A stretch of 8,923 nt of DNA from Psychrilyobacter sp. (GCA_030621995.1 JAUXGP010000058.1:1-8923); one strand, 5' to 3'; positions 1 through 6,563 are shown, counted from the first letter of the stretch. Translations and numbers: made by a program. The notes: a model not told the origin generated them from the letters alone.

Positions 1-2
1 CG

Positions 3-566
3 CTTACAGGCTTTTCTCAGCTTTTTGGAGGGATAGCGCTTCAAGGTGTTGGAGGAGTAATAGGGGCAACTCAATTAGACAATTCTGACATGGAAGATGG
101 TTATAAAGGAATAAGCAGCAGAGAGACCCAGGTGGAATTTGGATTGAGACTAGGTTATAATACTGGTTTTCAAAGGGTGAAACTTTTAGGTGAAGTGAGG
201 GGTGGAAAAAGAGGGGGATCAGGAAAAATATCTGCTCTCAGACCTTTTGCTGTGACAGATAAATTATTGCTTATCCCACAGATTAACCTTAGTTTGTTGG
301 ATAAGAATATGGTGAATTATTATTTTGGTGTAAGTGAAGACGAGGTAAATGATCCTAGAAACACTAAATTAGATAAGGCTTATGATCCGGATAAATATGC
401 TTATGCGTCATCTATAGGAGTATCAGGAAGATATAGCTTTACTTCCAAATGGTCGGCATTTGGTTTGGCGGAGATACAATATGTAGCAGACGAGATTGGA
501 GATTCCCCCATTGTGGACAATAGAATGAACTATTTTGTGGGCTTAGGTCTGAGGTATGATTTTTAG
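3..566 (+). CDS. MipA/OmpV-family outer-membrane protein, C-terminal part (5' end outside window)
   Basis: The reading frame is open from the left edge, giving 187 residues of a protein whose N-terminus and signal peptide lie outside the window. An internal ATG at 90 is not a credible start: no ribosome binding site precedes it and the frame continues upstream. The residues alternate polar and hydrophobic as in beta strands, and the protein ends GLGLRYDF, a terminal aromatic typical of barrels inserted by the BAM machinery. Features matching the MipA/OmpV family (MltA-interacting protein) are YYFGVSEDEV, the later Y-x-S-S-I-G-V-x-G-R-Y strand, and DSPIV near the C-terminus. Family members are usually about 250-280 residues, so perhaps 70-90 are missing. 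Some act as scaffolds for murein synthesis or are induced by stress, but a specific role here cannot be stated. A terminator follows directly, so it is the last gene of its unit. Confidence 0.8.
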   Translation, partial: LTGFSQLFGGIALQGVGGVIGATQLDNSDMEDGYKGISSRETQVEFGLRLGYNTGFQRVKLLGEVRGGKRGGSGKISALRPFAVTDKLLLIPQINLSLLDKNMVNYYFGVSEDEVNDPRNTKLDKAYDPDKYAYASSIGVSGRYSFTSKWSAFGLAEIQYVADEIGDSPIVDNRMNYFVGLGLRYDF

Positions 567-592
567 AAAACTGAGAATAGTGAGTTTAAATG

Positions 593-621
593 AACCGTGA
601 CAGCTGCCTGTCACGGTTTTT
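593..621 (+). terminator. Rho-independent terminator of the MipA-like gene
   Basis: A perfect 11-bp stem (AACCGTGACAG at 593-603 with CTGTCACGGTT at 608-618) closes a 4-base CTGC loop. The T-run 617-621 overlaps the 3' arm. It starts 27 bases after the stop codon of the MipA-like gene. It also shows that the rfaE1 frame upstream of 692, which stays open back through this hairpin, is not translated as part of rfaE1. Confidence 0.9.
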
Positions 622-625
622 AAAA

Positions 626-654
626 TTGAAAAAATGCAGATGTGATGTTATACT
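626..654 (+). promoter_or_regulatory. Sigma-70-type promoter for rfaE1-ispF
   Basis: A -35 box TTGAAA (626-631) lies exactly 17 bases from a -10 box TATACT (649-654). TGT directly before the -10 makes it an extended -10 promoter. Transcription should start near 661, giving a leader of about 31 bases before the ATG at 692. The promoter sits directly after the preceding terminator, as expected for a new transcription unit. Confidence 0.85.
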
Positions 655-682
655 AAGAATACATAAAAAAATGCGATTCATG

Positions 683-694
683 GGAGGAAAGATG
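683..694 (+). promoter_or_regulatory. Ribosome binding site and start codon deciding the rfaE1 start
   Basis: GGAGG at 683-687 lies 4 bases before the ATG at 692. In-frame ATGs at 590, 671 and 680 are less likely. 590 lies upstream of the promoter and inside the terminator region, and 671 and 680 have no comparable Shine-Dalgarno sequence. The spacing is a little short, but the start gives the usual family N-terminus. Confidence 0.75.
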
Positions 695-1681
695 GTTGCT
701 AAAACTAGATTAATAGATATTTTAGATAAATTTAAAGATATGACAATTGCTGTAATAGGGGATATGATGTTAGATGACTATATTATAGGAGAGGTTACGA
801 GGATCTCGCCGGAAGCTCCGGTACCTGTAGTAAATGTAAAGGAGGAAAGATTTGTTTTAGGCGGGGGAGCCAATGTCCTAAATAACTTGTCTGCTCTTTC
901 ATGTAAGTGTCATTCCTTTGGAGTAATAGGAGATGACGGAAACGGAACCAGATTATTGAATGAATTAAAAAAAGAAAAGATAAACACAGTAGGTGTGGTA
1001 ATTGCAGAGGACAGACCTACCATAGTAAAGAGGAGAATTATAGCTCAGCATCAGCAGTTATTAAGACTGGACTGGGAAGATAAAAAAGATATAACACCAT
1101 ATCATGAGGAACTTATTATAGAAAATTTAAAAACTCACTTAGATAAGTTAGATGCAATTATCTTATCGGACTATGATAAGGGGGTGCTTACTCCTGCTTT
1201 AGCTAAAAAAGTTATTGAGATAGCTCGTGAAAATAATATAATAGTAACGGTAGATCCAAAACCAAGTAATGCCATAAACTATGTTGGTGCTACATCTATG
1301 ACTCCCAATAGAAAGGAAGCTATGGAGTGCCTGGGATTATCCAGGATAGAAGATACAGAAAAACTAGGCCTGGAATTAAAATCCAAATTAAACTTAGATA
1401 ACTTACTTCTGACTAGAAGTGAGGAGGGAATGAGCATATTCTTAGAGGATGAGATTATAAATATTCCAACCTTTGCCAAGGAAGTATATGACGTGACTGG
1501 AGCAGGGGATACTGTTATCTCTGTATTTACACTGGCAGCAGCAGCTGGTGCATCGTGGCATGAGGCAGCTAAGATAGCCAACGTAGCAGCAGGAGTAGTA
1601 GTTGGAAGAATGGGAACATCTACTGTGACCAAAGAAGAGATAGTAGAATTTTATGATAAGATCTACCATGAATGGAAGTAG
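692..1681 (+). CDS. rfaE1: D-glycero-beta-D-manno-heptose-7-phosphate kinase (monofunctional RfaE domain I)
   Basis: PfkB/ribokinase-family sugar kinase of 329 residues. It phosphorylates D-glycero-D-manno-heptose 7-phosphate at C1 in the cytoplasm, a step toward ADP-heptose for the LPS inner core. Visible motifs are TRISPEAPVPV (36-46, typical of RfaE/HldE kinases), GGGANV (57-62), SDYDKGVLT (159-167), VDPKPSN (187-193), TPNRKEA (204-210) and the PfkB signature DVTGAGDT (267-274), with D273 the expected catalytic base. The protein ends after the kinase fold: the nucleotidyltransferase half found in the bifunctional E. coli HldE (about 477 residues) is absent, so a separate rfaE2/hldC is expected elsewhere. 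It has its own promoter and is followed 9 bases later by ispF, with which it is probably co-transcribed. An alternative symbol is hldA. Confidence 0.9.
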   Translation: MVAKTRLIDILDKFKDMTIAVIGDMMLDDYIIGEVTRISPEAPVPVVNVKEERFVLGGGANVLNNLSALSCKCHSFGVIGDDGNGTRLLNELKKEKINTVGVVIAEDRPTIVKRRIIAQHQQLLRLDWEDKKDITPYHEELIIENLKTHLDKLDAIILSDYDKGVLTPALAKKVIEIARENNIIVTVDPKPSNAINYVGATSMTPNRKEAMECLGLSRIEDTEKLGLELKSKLNLDNLLLTRSEEGMSIFLEDEIINIPTFAKEVYDVTGAGDTVISVFTLAAAAGASWHEAAKIANVAAGVVVGRMGTSTVTKEEIVEFYDKIYHEWK

Positions 1682-1690
1682 GATGAGACT

Positions 1691-2179
1691 ATGTATAGAA
1701 TAGGAAACGGATATGACGTTCATAGGCTGGTAGAGGGTAGGAAACTAATCCTGGGGGGGGTAGAAATACCATTTGAAAAAGGGTTGCTGGGGCATTCAGA
1801 TGCGGATGTATTGATTCATGCTATCATGGATGGATTGCTGGGAGCTTTGGCCTTGGGAGACATAGGACAGCATTTTCCCGATACAGATGAGACCTATAAG
1901 GGGATATCCAGTATAAAGTTATTAAACCATGTAAAGAAGCTTATAGATGACAGGGGATTTGAGATAGTAAATATAGATTCTCAAATAGTGATGCAACAGC
2001 CCAAATTAAAACCCTATATTATTGATATGAGGGAAAATCTAGCTGAAGAATTAGATTTAGAATTGGACAGGGTAAGTGTAAAGGCTACAACTGAGGAAAA
2101 ACTGGGATTTACCGGGGAAGAAATAGGGGTAAAATCCTATGCAGTGGTGCTGTTAAGAGAGAAAAACAAAAAAGGTTGA
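1691..2179 (+). CDS. ispF: 2-C-methyl-D-erythritol 2,4-cyclodiphosphate synthase
   Basis: Cytoplasmic enzyme of the MEP isoprenoid pathway. It converts CDP-methylerythritol 2-phosphate to the 2,4-cyclodiphosphate, releasing CMP. The 162 residues match the family length. The N-terminus GNGYDVHRL supplies metal ligands D9 and H11, and [10 protein letters not shown] (34-43) supplies the third ligand H43. [13 protein letters not shown] (54-66) and [16 protein letters not shown] (131-146) are the conserved substrate and CDP-binding segments. The family works as a trimer with active sites at the subunit interfaces. AGGA (1680-1683), overlapping the end of rfaE1, is a plausible ribosome binding site 7 bases before the ATG. 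It shares the rfaE1 promoter. IspD and the other MEP enzymes are not in the window, so the pairing with LPS synthesis looks like housekeeping co-transcription. Confidence 0.95.
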   Translation: MYRIGNGYDVHRLVEGRKLILGGVEIPFEKGLLGHSDADVLIHAIMDGLLGALALGDIGQHFPDTDETYKGISSIKLLNHVKKLIDDRGFEIVNIDSQIVMQQPKLKPYIIDMRENLAEELDLELDRVSVKATTEEKLGFTGEEIGVKSYAVVLLREKNKKG

Positions 2180-2188
2180 GATTAGTGG

Positions 2189-2226
2189 AAAGGTTTTAGA
2201 AGTAGTTCTAAAACCTTTTTTTTTTT
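2189..2226 (+). terminator. Strong rho-independent terminator of rfaE1-ispF
   Basis: A perfect 13-bp stem (AAAGGTTTTAGAA at 2189-2201 with TTCTAAAACCTTT at 2206-2218) closes a GTAG loop. An uninterrupted run of 11 T follows at 2216-2226. It begins 10 bases after the ispF stop. Confidence 0.95.
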
Positions 2227-2441
2227 GAGATTTGTAAAATAATGGCAGGGGAAACCTCCCTAAAAGATTATTATTGATACTATTTTAGTATAAATATAAA
2301 AAAAGCTTGTTTTTTAGTAGTTTTTAAGTTATATACAATACTGATTAAATACTTATATTTTGTTTTTAATAAAATTTTTATAAGTGTTTGTTAAAAAAAT
2401 CACAATTTAGATGTGGTAAAAATATGACGGGAGGAAGTTCT
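2227..2441 (+). other. AT-rich non-coding leader upstream of the DprA-like gene, with small dyads
   Basis: No convincing ORF or RNA gene is seen in these 215 bases, and no promoter stands out. TTGTTT at 2307 and TATACA at 2332 are separated by 19 bases, which is poor. Three inverted repeats are present. AATAAT (2238-2243) with ATTATT (2267-2272) encloses AGGG (2247-2250) and CCCT (2258-2261). A compact dyad ATACTA-TTT-TAGTAT lies at 2277-2291. ACTTATA (2351-2357) pairs with TATAAGT (2379-2385). In such AT-rich DNA the last could be chance. I recognise no riboswitch class. Confidence 0.4.
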
Positions 2442-2444
2442 GTG
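2430..2444 (+). promoter_or_regulatory. Ribosome binding site deciding the start of the DprA-like gene
   Basis: GGAGG (2430-2434) lies 7 bases before a GTG (2442) and 10 bases before an in-frame TTG (2445). A farther upstream TTG (2388) and an ATG (2424) in the same frame have no good Shine-Dalgarno sequence. GTG at 2442 is therefore preferred, with TTG at 2445 a close alternative. Confidence 0.6.
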
Positions 2445-3542
2445 TTGTATACAAAGGAAGATCTTATGTTATTTTCATTGATATATTCAGATGTTTTAGG
2501 GGGAAGATATCCAGCTCCTAAACTAAGTCACGACATTCTGTATAGAATATTTTTTCACTCGATTCATAAGAATCAAAATATATTTAAATTGGATGAGATC
2601 TCCCTGGAAAAAATAATCTTAGAATCCGTCCGTATATTGAAACTAGAAAATCCCAGAATAGAGGCTGAAAAAAGGGTAGAGAACGCTGTCCTATATTTTT
2701 TATCCGAAGATGGAATTTTCAACCAAGAAAGATTAAAGATCAGGGTAGAGGAGGAATTTCAAATCTGTGAAAAAGAGGAGATAAAACATATAGGATATTT
2801 CTCTAAAAGTTATCCCAAAAACTTAAAGGAGTTAAAAGATCCTCCGTTTATGATATTTTACAGGGGTTATTTTCCCGGTGAGGATGAGCTGGAAAAATCC
2901 CTGGCCATAATAGGCAGCCGAAAACCAGAGAAAAAATATGGTCGTGAAGTGGCCAGGAGGATGGGGATATTATTAGCCCAAAATAACTGGTGGAATATCA
3001 GTGGGTTAGCCCTTGGATGTGATGAATATGGTCATATGGGAAGCCTTGAGGGAGACGGGCAGACAGGAGCAATATTAGGGCAGGGTCTGGCAGTTCCTAT
3101 ATATCCTAAAGAAAATAAGGAGTTATCGGAAAAAATACTGGAAAGAAATGGGTTTTTGATGTCGGAACTGCCTCCTACAACTCCTAACCTGTCTATATTC
3201 TTTATTTTGAGAAACCGCCTCCAGTCCGGAATGACCTGTGGTATCTTTGTGGTGCAGACCGGCAGATCGGGAGGAACCCTTCATACCATCAAATATTCAT
3301 TGGAGCAGGAACGAAAAACAATTCTTTGGGATCCTGGTGATATAGAGGAATTGGAGGGGATGAGCGAAGTTTTAGGAAATAGAATATTAATTGAAGATAG
3401 AAAAGATAAGTTAGGGGTTTCCATAGGAGGGGGATTAAGAAAAAAAATATTAAAGATAAAACAGGCCAAAGGAATCTATGAAATTCTAAATAAACAAAGT
3501 TTAAAAAAACATATGATATTTCATAATAAAACTTTATTTTAG
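2442..3542 (+). CDS. Divergent DprA/Smf-like protein (SLOG Rossmann-fold domain) with unrecognised N-terminal region
   Basis: Predicted 366 residues from the GTG. Residues about 115-305 form a DprA-type Rossmann domain: SYPKNLKELKDPP (123-135), AIIGSRKPEKKYG (155-167), SGLALGCDEYGHMGSL (187-202), GQTGAILGQGLAVPIYPKEN (206-225), LMSELPP (239-245), RNRLQSG (257-263) and QTGRSGGTLHT (272-282). Canonical DprA binds single-stranded DNA and loads RecA during transformation. This copy departs from it: LALGCD replaces the usual LArGiD, and GGTLHTIKYSLEQER replaces the usual SGSLiTA-type segment, which resembles the RNRLQSG/GGTxHT DprA-like branch. The first ~115 residues are charged and probably helical, with no domain I recognise. 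The ~50-residue C-terminal tail is lysine-rich, and a typical winged-helix domain is not evident. A role in DNA uptake or as an accessory SLOG protein is inferred; neighbours give no clue. It lies alone between a terminated unit and the rnf operon. Confidence 0.72.
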   Translation: MLYTKEDLMLFSLIYSDVLGGRYPAPKLSHDILYRIFFHSIHKNQNIFKLDEISLEKIILESVRILKLENPRIEAEKRVENAVLYFLSEDGIFNQERLKIRVEEEFQICEKEEIKHIGYFSKSYPKNLKELKDPPFMIFYRGYFPGEDELEKSLAIIGSRKPEKKYGREVARRMGILLAQNNWWNISGLALGCDEYGHMGSLEGDGQTGAILGQGLAVPIYPKENKELSEKILERNGFLMSELPPTTPNLSIFFILRNRLQSGMTCGIFVVQTGRSGGTLHTIKYSLEQERKTILWDPGDIEELEGMSEVLGNRILIEDRKDKLGVSIGGGLRKKILKIKQAKGIYEILNKQSLKKHMIFHNKTLF

Positions 3543-3628
3543 ACAGAAAAATCATGTGTAGTAATAGTTAACACATTTATAACAAAAAACCACTATTTAG
3601 TCTCTCAAAGAATAAAATTAATAAATTC

Positions 3629-3645
3629 ACAACACTAATTGTTGT
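3629..3645 (+). promoter_or_regulatory. Inverted repeat overlapping the rnf -35 region (possible operator)
   Basis: ACAAC (3629-3633) and GTTGT (3641-3645) form a dyad with a 7-base spacer, and the right arm covers the first bases of the -35 box. A regulator bound here could block RNA polymerase. The order of half-sites is opposite to the Rex consensus (TTGTGAA-N4-TTCACAA), so no regulator is assigned. Confidence 0.3.
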
Positions 3646-3670
3646 ATTACTGAACGAATTGTGATAAAAT
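3642..3670 (+). promoter_or_regulatory. Candidate promoter of the rnfCDGEAB operon
   Basis: TTGTAT (3642-3647) and TAAAAT (3665-3670) are 17 bases apart. TGA directly before the -10 makes it an extended -10 element. Transcription would begin near 3677, leaving about 54 bases of AT-rich leader before the rnfC ATG. The rest of the 188-base gap from 3543 holds no ORF and no clear terminator for the DprA-like gene. Confidence 0.6.
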
Positions 3671-3730
3671 TAAGGGCAAAAATGACAAAAATAATTAAAT
3701 ATAAATTAACAAAAAAGGAGTGTTTTGTAG

Positions 3731-5047
3731 ATGAAACTGTTTACGTTCAAAGGCGGGGTACACCCTTCTGAAAACAAGGTACAGACTGAAAATGAAGCTA
3801 TTCAAACTTTTGACGCACCAAAAATGGTACATGTAGCATTATTGCAGCATATAGGTGCACCACTAAACGCCTTGGTTAAACCAGGGGATAGAGTGCTAAA
3901 GGGTCAAAAAATTGCAGATAGTGAAGCTTTTATGTCAGCACCGGTTCATTCACCAGTGAGTGGAGTAGTTAAAAAAATCGAATTTTTACCGTTCCCATTG
4001 AGTGGAAAGATAAATACTATCATTATTGAAAATGATGGTGAGGAAGAATTAGCAGAATTAACAACGATCAAAGACTGGAAAACTGCATCTAAGGAAGATC
4101 TGCTTGCAATGATCAGAGAGAAAGGAATAGTAGGAGTCGGAGGAGCATGTTTCCCAACTCATATTAAACTTAATCCACCAAAAGATGTAACTATCGATAC
4201 TTTAGTAATGAATGGAGCAGAATGTGAGCCGTATCTAAATGCAGATAACAGACTTATGCTGGAAGATCCAAAATCAATTATTGAGGGTATAAAAATCATC
4301 ATGCATATCTTAGGAGTAAAAAATGCTAAGATTGGTATTGAAAACAATAAACCGGAAGCCATAGCATCTATGATAAAAGCCAGTGAAGGGGACAACGGCA
4401 TCGAAGTCTGTCCGCTTAAAACTCAATACCCGCAAGGTGGAGAGAAGCAGCTTATCAAAGCTATCTTAGACAGAGAAGTTCCAAGCGGGACTTTACCTTC
4501 AAAGGTAGGAGTGGTGGTACAAAATACTGCAACTGCAGCTTTAGTATATGAGGGAATCATCAATGGAATGCCGCTCATTGAAAAAGTAGTAACTATCTCA
4601 GGAAAAGCCATTAAAAAACCTATGAACTTAAAAGTTAGAATAGGAACGATGTTTAGAGATATGTTAGATTACGCAGGTGTAGAGAGGGAAGAAGTAGACA
4701 AACTTGTTATGGGTGGACCTATGATGGGAATGGCTCAACCTTCGGAGGATGTACCTGTAGTTAAGGGAACATCTGGTTTATTAGCTCTTACAACGGCAGA
4801 AACAAACCCTTGTAAGGCGAAAAACTGTATCCTTTGTGGTAAATGTATAGGAGCCTGTCCAATGGGATTAGAGCCTCTTATGTATGCTAAATTAGCTAAA
4901 TTTAATCAATGGGAAGAGATGGGGAAATATAAATTAATGGATTGTATCTCATGTGGATCTTGTTCATATATTTGCCCGGCAAACAGACCATTGACAGAAG
5001 CTATCAATATTGGGAAAGCTAAGTTAAGAGCTATGCCAAGAAAATAA
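3731..5047 (+). CDS. rnfC: Rnf ion-translocating electron transport complex subunit C
   Basis: Peripheral cytoplasmic subunit of the ferredoxin:NAD+ oxidoreductase, carrying the NAD(H) site, FMN and two [4Fe-4S] clusters. The 438 residues are a normal length for the anaerobe form. An N-terminal barrel-like region includes the biotinyl/lipoyl-type segment SAPVHSPVSGVVKKIE (69-84). GVGGACFPTHIKL (135-147) and MNGAECEPYL (160-169) form the nucleotide/FMN core shared with the NuoF family, followed by PQGGEKQLI (234-242). The clusters are C366-x2-C369-x2-C372-x3-C376-P and C405-x2-C408-x2-C411-x3-C415-P. An additional C361 lies just upstream. The long Gln/Lys-rich C-terminal tail of enterobacterial RsxC is absent. 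GGAG (3717-3720) lies 10 bases before the ATG. It is the first gene of the operon, directly behind the 3642-3670 promoter. Confidence 0.96.
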   Translation: MKLFTFKGGVHPSENKVQTENEAIQTFDAPKMVHVALLQHIGAPLNALVKPGDRVLKGQKIADSEAFMSAPVHSPVSGVVKKIEFLPFPLSGKINTIIIENDGEEELAELTTIKDWKTASKEDLLAMIREKGIVGVGGACFPTHIKLNPPKDVTIDTLVMNGAECEPYLNADNRLMLEDPKSIIEGIKIIMHILGVKNAKIGIENNKPEAIASMIKASEGDNGIEVCPLKTQYPQGGEKQLIKAILDREVPSGTLPSKVGVVVQNTATAALVYEGIINGMPLIEKVVTISGKAIKKPMNLKVRIGTMFRDMLDYAGVEREEVDKLVMGGPMMGMAQPSEDVPVVKGTSGLLALTTAETNPCKAKNCILCGKCIGACPMGLEPLMYAKLAKFNQWEEMGKYKLMDCISCGSCSYICPANRPLTEAINIGKAKLRAMPRK

Positions 5048-5062
5048 TGTAATATCATGTAA

Positions 5063-5083
5063 GGGTATGCCTTGTGCTTACCC
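5063..5083 (+). other. Small hairpin in the rnfC-rnfD gap
   Basis: GGGTA (5063-5067) can pair with TACCC (5079-5083) across an 11-base loop. An overlapping alternative pairs GTAAG (5059-5063) with CTTAC (5077-5081). No T-run follows, so it is not a terminator. It lies 8 bases before the rnfD AGGAGG and might affect rnfD translation or mRNA processing. Confidence 0.3.
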
Positions 5084-5090
5084 ATATAAT

Positions 5091-5106
5091 AGGAGGCAAA
5101 AAAGTG
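5091..5106 (+). promoter_or_regulatory. Ribosome binding site and GTG start of rnfD
   Basis: A perfect AGGAGG (5091-5096) lies 7 bases before the GTG at 5104. An upstream in-frame GTG at 5074 would add ten residues but lies in the intercistronic hairpin with no Shine-Dalgarno sequence. The 5104 start gives MAKLLKMGPSPHVR, the standard RnfD N-terminus. Confidence 0.85.
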
Positions 5107-6033
5107 GCGAAATTGTTAAAGATGGGTCCTTCACCACATGTAAGAACTAGTGAAACAGTAGAAAAAGTAATGTATGATGTAATAATAGCTTTATTACCAG
5201 CATTATTTATGGCAGTCTATGTATTTGGAATACAAGCACTGACTACTACTTTGATAGCAGTGGGAACATGTATGGCAACTGAAGGAATTATGCAAAAAAT
5301 AATGGGTAAAGATATAGATATAAAAGATGGAAGTGCAATAATAACAGGTATATTATTTGCATTCGTTGTGCCGGTAACTATGGCATATTGGATAGTTATA
5401 GTTGGATGTATAGTTTCTATCCTATTAGGAAAGATGTTATTTGGTGGATTAGGACACAATATATTTAACCCGGCATTGGTTGGCAGAGCATTTGTTCAAG
5501 CATCTTGGCCGGTGGCTATAACTACTTTCGTATTGGATGGTCAGGCAGGACCGACTATGTTGGATGCTATGAAAAGAGGATTAGACGGGACTCTAGTTGC
5601 AGCAGGAAACCCATATATAAACGCTCTATTAGGAAAAATGGGTGGAACAATCGGAGAAACTTCAGCATTGGCACTATTATTAGGTGGAGCTTACTTAATC
5701 TATAAAGGTCAGGTAAACTGGAAGGTACCGGCTGTTATAATAGGAACAGTAGGAATAGGAGCATTTTTATTCGGTGGAGATCCAATAATGCATATGTTAT
5801 CTGGAGGATTATTCTTAGGAGCATTCTTCATGGCAACTGATATGGTAACTTCTCCATACACTGAAAAAGGTCAAATGATATTTGCCTTCGGAATAGGTAT
5901 TTTAGTAACTTTAATCAGATTCAAAGGCGGATATCCTGAAGGGATGGCTTACTCTATCTTAATCATGAATGGAGTTGTACCACTTATAAATAAATACACT
6001 AAACCGAAGATGTTTGGAGGTGTAGCAAAATAA
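5104..6033 (+). CDS. rnfD: Rnf complex subunit D, membrane flavoprotein
   Basis: Integral membrane subunit (309 residues, NqrB/RnfD family) in the cation-translocating part of Rnf, with FMN attached covalently to a threonine in this family. SPHVR (10-14) opens the protein. Many hydrophobic segments follow, for example 24-58, 78-110, 185-200, 208-224 and 257-273. Conserved blocks are GGLGHNIFNPALVGRAF (114-130), GGTIGETSALALLLGG (180-195), ATDMVTSP (244-251) and YPEGMAYSILIMNG (277-290). The flavinylation site reads D145-G-Q-A-G-P-T151. The acceptor threonine is present, but proline sits where the usual SGAT-type motif has alanine. It starts 56 bases after rnfC and overlaps rnfG by one base (TAATG), suggesting translational coupling. 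No ApbE flavin transferase is in the window, so it must be encoded elsewhere. Confidence 0.95.
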   Translation: MAKLLKMGPSPHVRTSETVEKVMYDVIIALLPALFMAVYVFGIQALTTTLIAVGTCMATEGIMQKIMGKDIDIKDGSAIITGILFAFVVPVTMAYWIVIVGCIVSILLGKMLFGGLGHNIFNPALVGRAFVQASWPVAITTFVLDGQAGPTMLDAMKRGLDGTLVAAGNPYINALLGKMGGTIGETSALALLLGGAYLIYKGQVNWKVPAVIIGTVGIGAFLFGGDPIMHMLSGGLFLGAFFMATDMVTSPYTEKGQMIFAFGIGILVTLIRFKGGYPEGMAYSILIMNGVVPLINKYTKPKMFGGVAK

Positions 6034-6563
6034 TGAATAGATTAGTACATTATGGTGCTGTATTACTGGTAATAGCAGCAGTTGCAGCTGGATTATTATC
6101 CAGTGTAAATACAATAACTGCACCACAAATAGAAAAAATCAATAAAAAGATAGTGAATGAAGCTAGAAAACAAGTGTTGCCTTTAGCAGCAGAATTTAAA
6201 GAAACAGAGGAAATAGCGGCCGGAGAGGAAACATTTATTCCGGGTTATGACACTGATGGAAACTTGGTAGGGTATGCAAGTACTGTAAAAACCAATGGAT
6301 ATTCCGGTGTAATAACTTTCGTATTGGGACTGGATATAAAGGGAACTATCACTGGTCTAAAGGTTACCGGACAGTCGGAAACTCCCGGATTGGGAACAAA
6401 TATAGACAATGCTGATTGGCAGGCTCTTTGGATTGGTAGAGATGAATCTTATCAATTTGACAAAAGTATAGACGGTTTTGCAGGAGCTACAATATCTCCT
6501 GAAGCTATATATACAGGCGTTATGAAATCAACTAAAGTATTTGAAACAGAGGTGAAAAACTAA
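6033..6563 (+). CDS. rnfG: Rnf complex subunit G, FMN-binding protein
   Basis: The 176-residue subunit has one N-terminal membrane anchor (about residues 8-25) and an FMN-binding domain exposed on the outer face of the inner membrane. ApbE-type enzymes attach FMN to a threonine here. The segment Q-S-E-T-P-G-L-G-T (114-122) is the conserved family turn, and the acceptor motif is D147-G-F-A-G-A-T153-I-S. The usual serine of SGAT is alanine, a conservative change. NGYSG (88-92) lies at the start of the domain. The ATG overlaps the rnfD stop, and GGAGG (6016-6020), inside rnfD, is 12 bases upstream, a long spacing that fits re-initiation after rnfD. The stop overlaps the rnfE start by one base. 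Confidence 0.94.
   Translation: MNRLVHYGAVLLVIAAVAAGLLSSVNTITAPQIEKINKKIVNEARKQVLPLAAEFKETEEIAAGEETFIPGYDTDGNLVGYASTVKTNGYSGVITFVLGLDIKGTITGLKVTGQSETPGLGTNIDNADWQALWIGRDESYQFDKSIDGFAGATISPEAIYTGVMKSTKVFETEVKN

Noticed and set aside
590..691. Upstream extension of the rfaE1 frame to an ATG at 590
   Set aside because: It would start inside the preceding terminator and upstream of the 626-654 promoter, has no ribosome binding site, and adds residues not typical of the family.
1279..1723. Minus-strand open frames opposite the rfaE1 3' half
   Set aside because: They lie wholly opposite a well-recognised kinase gene, have odd composition and match no family motif.
3281..3555. Two minus-strand open frames opposite the end of the DprA-like gene
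   Set aside because: They mirror an AT-rich coding sequence; one looks like a membrane protein only because lysine/glutamate codons read as phenylalanine and leucine on the other strand.
5217..5459. Minus-strand open frame opposite rnfD (and similar ones opposite rnfC, rnfE and rnfB)
   Set aside because: The plus-strand genes are unmistakable Rnf subunits, and the antisense frames have no family motifs or convincing start signals.
5505..5705. A 66-residue plus-strand open frame inside rnfD
   Set aside because: It is out of frame with rnfD and arginine/glycine-rich, with no recognisable motif.
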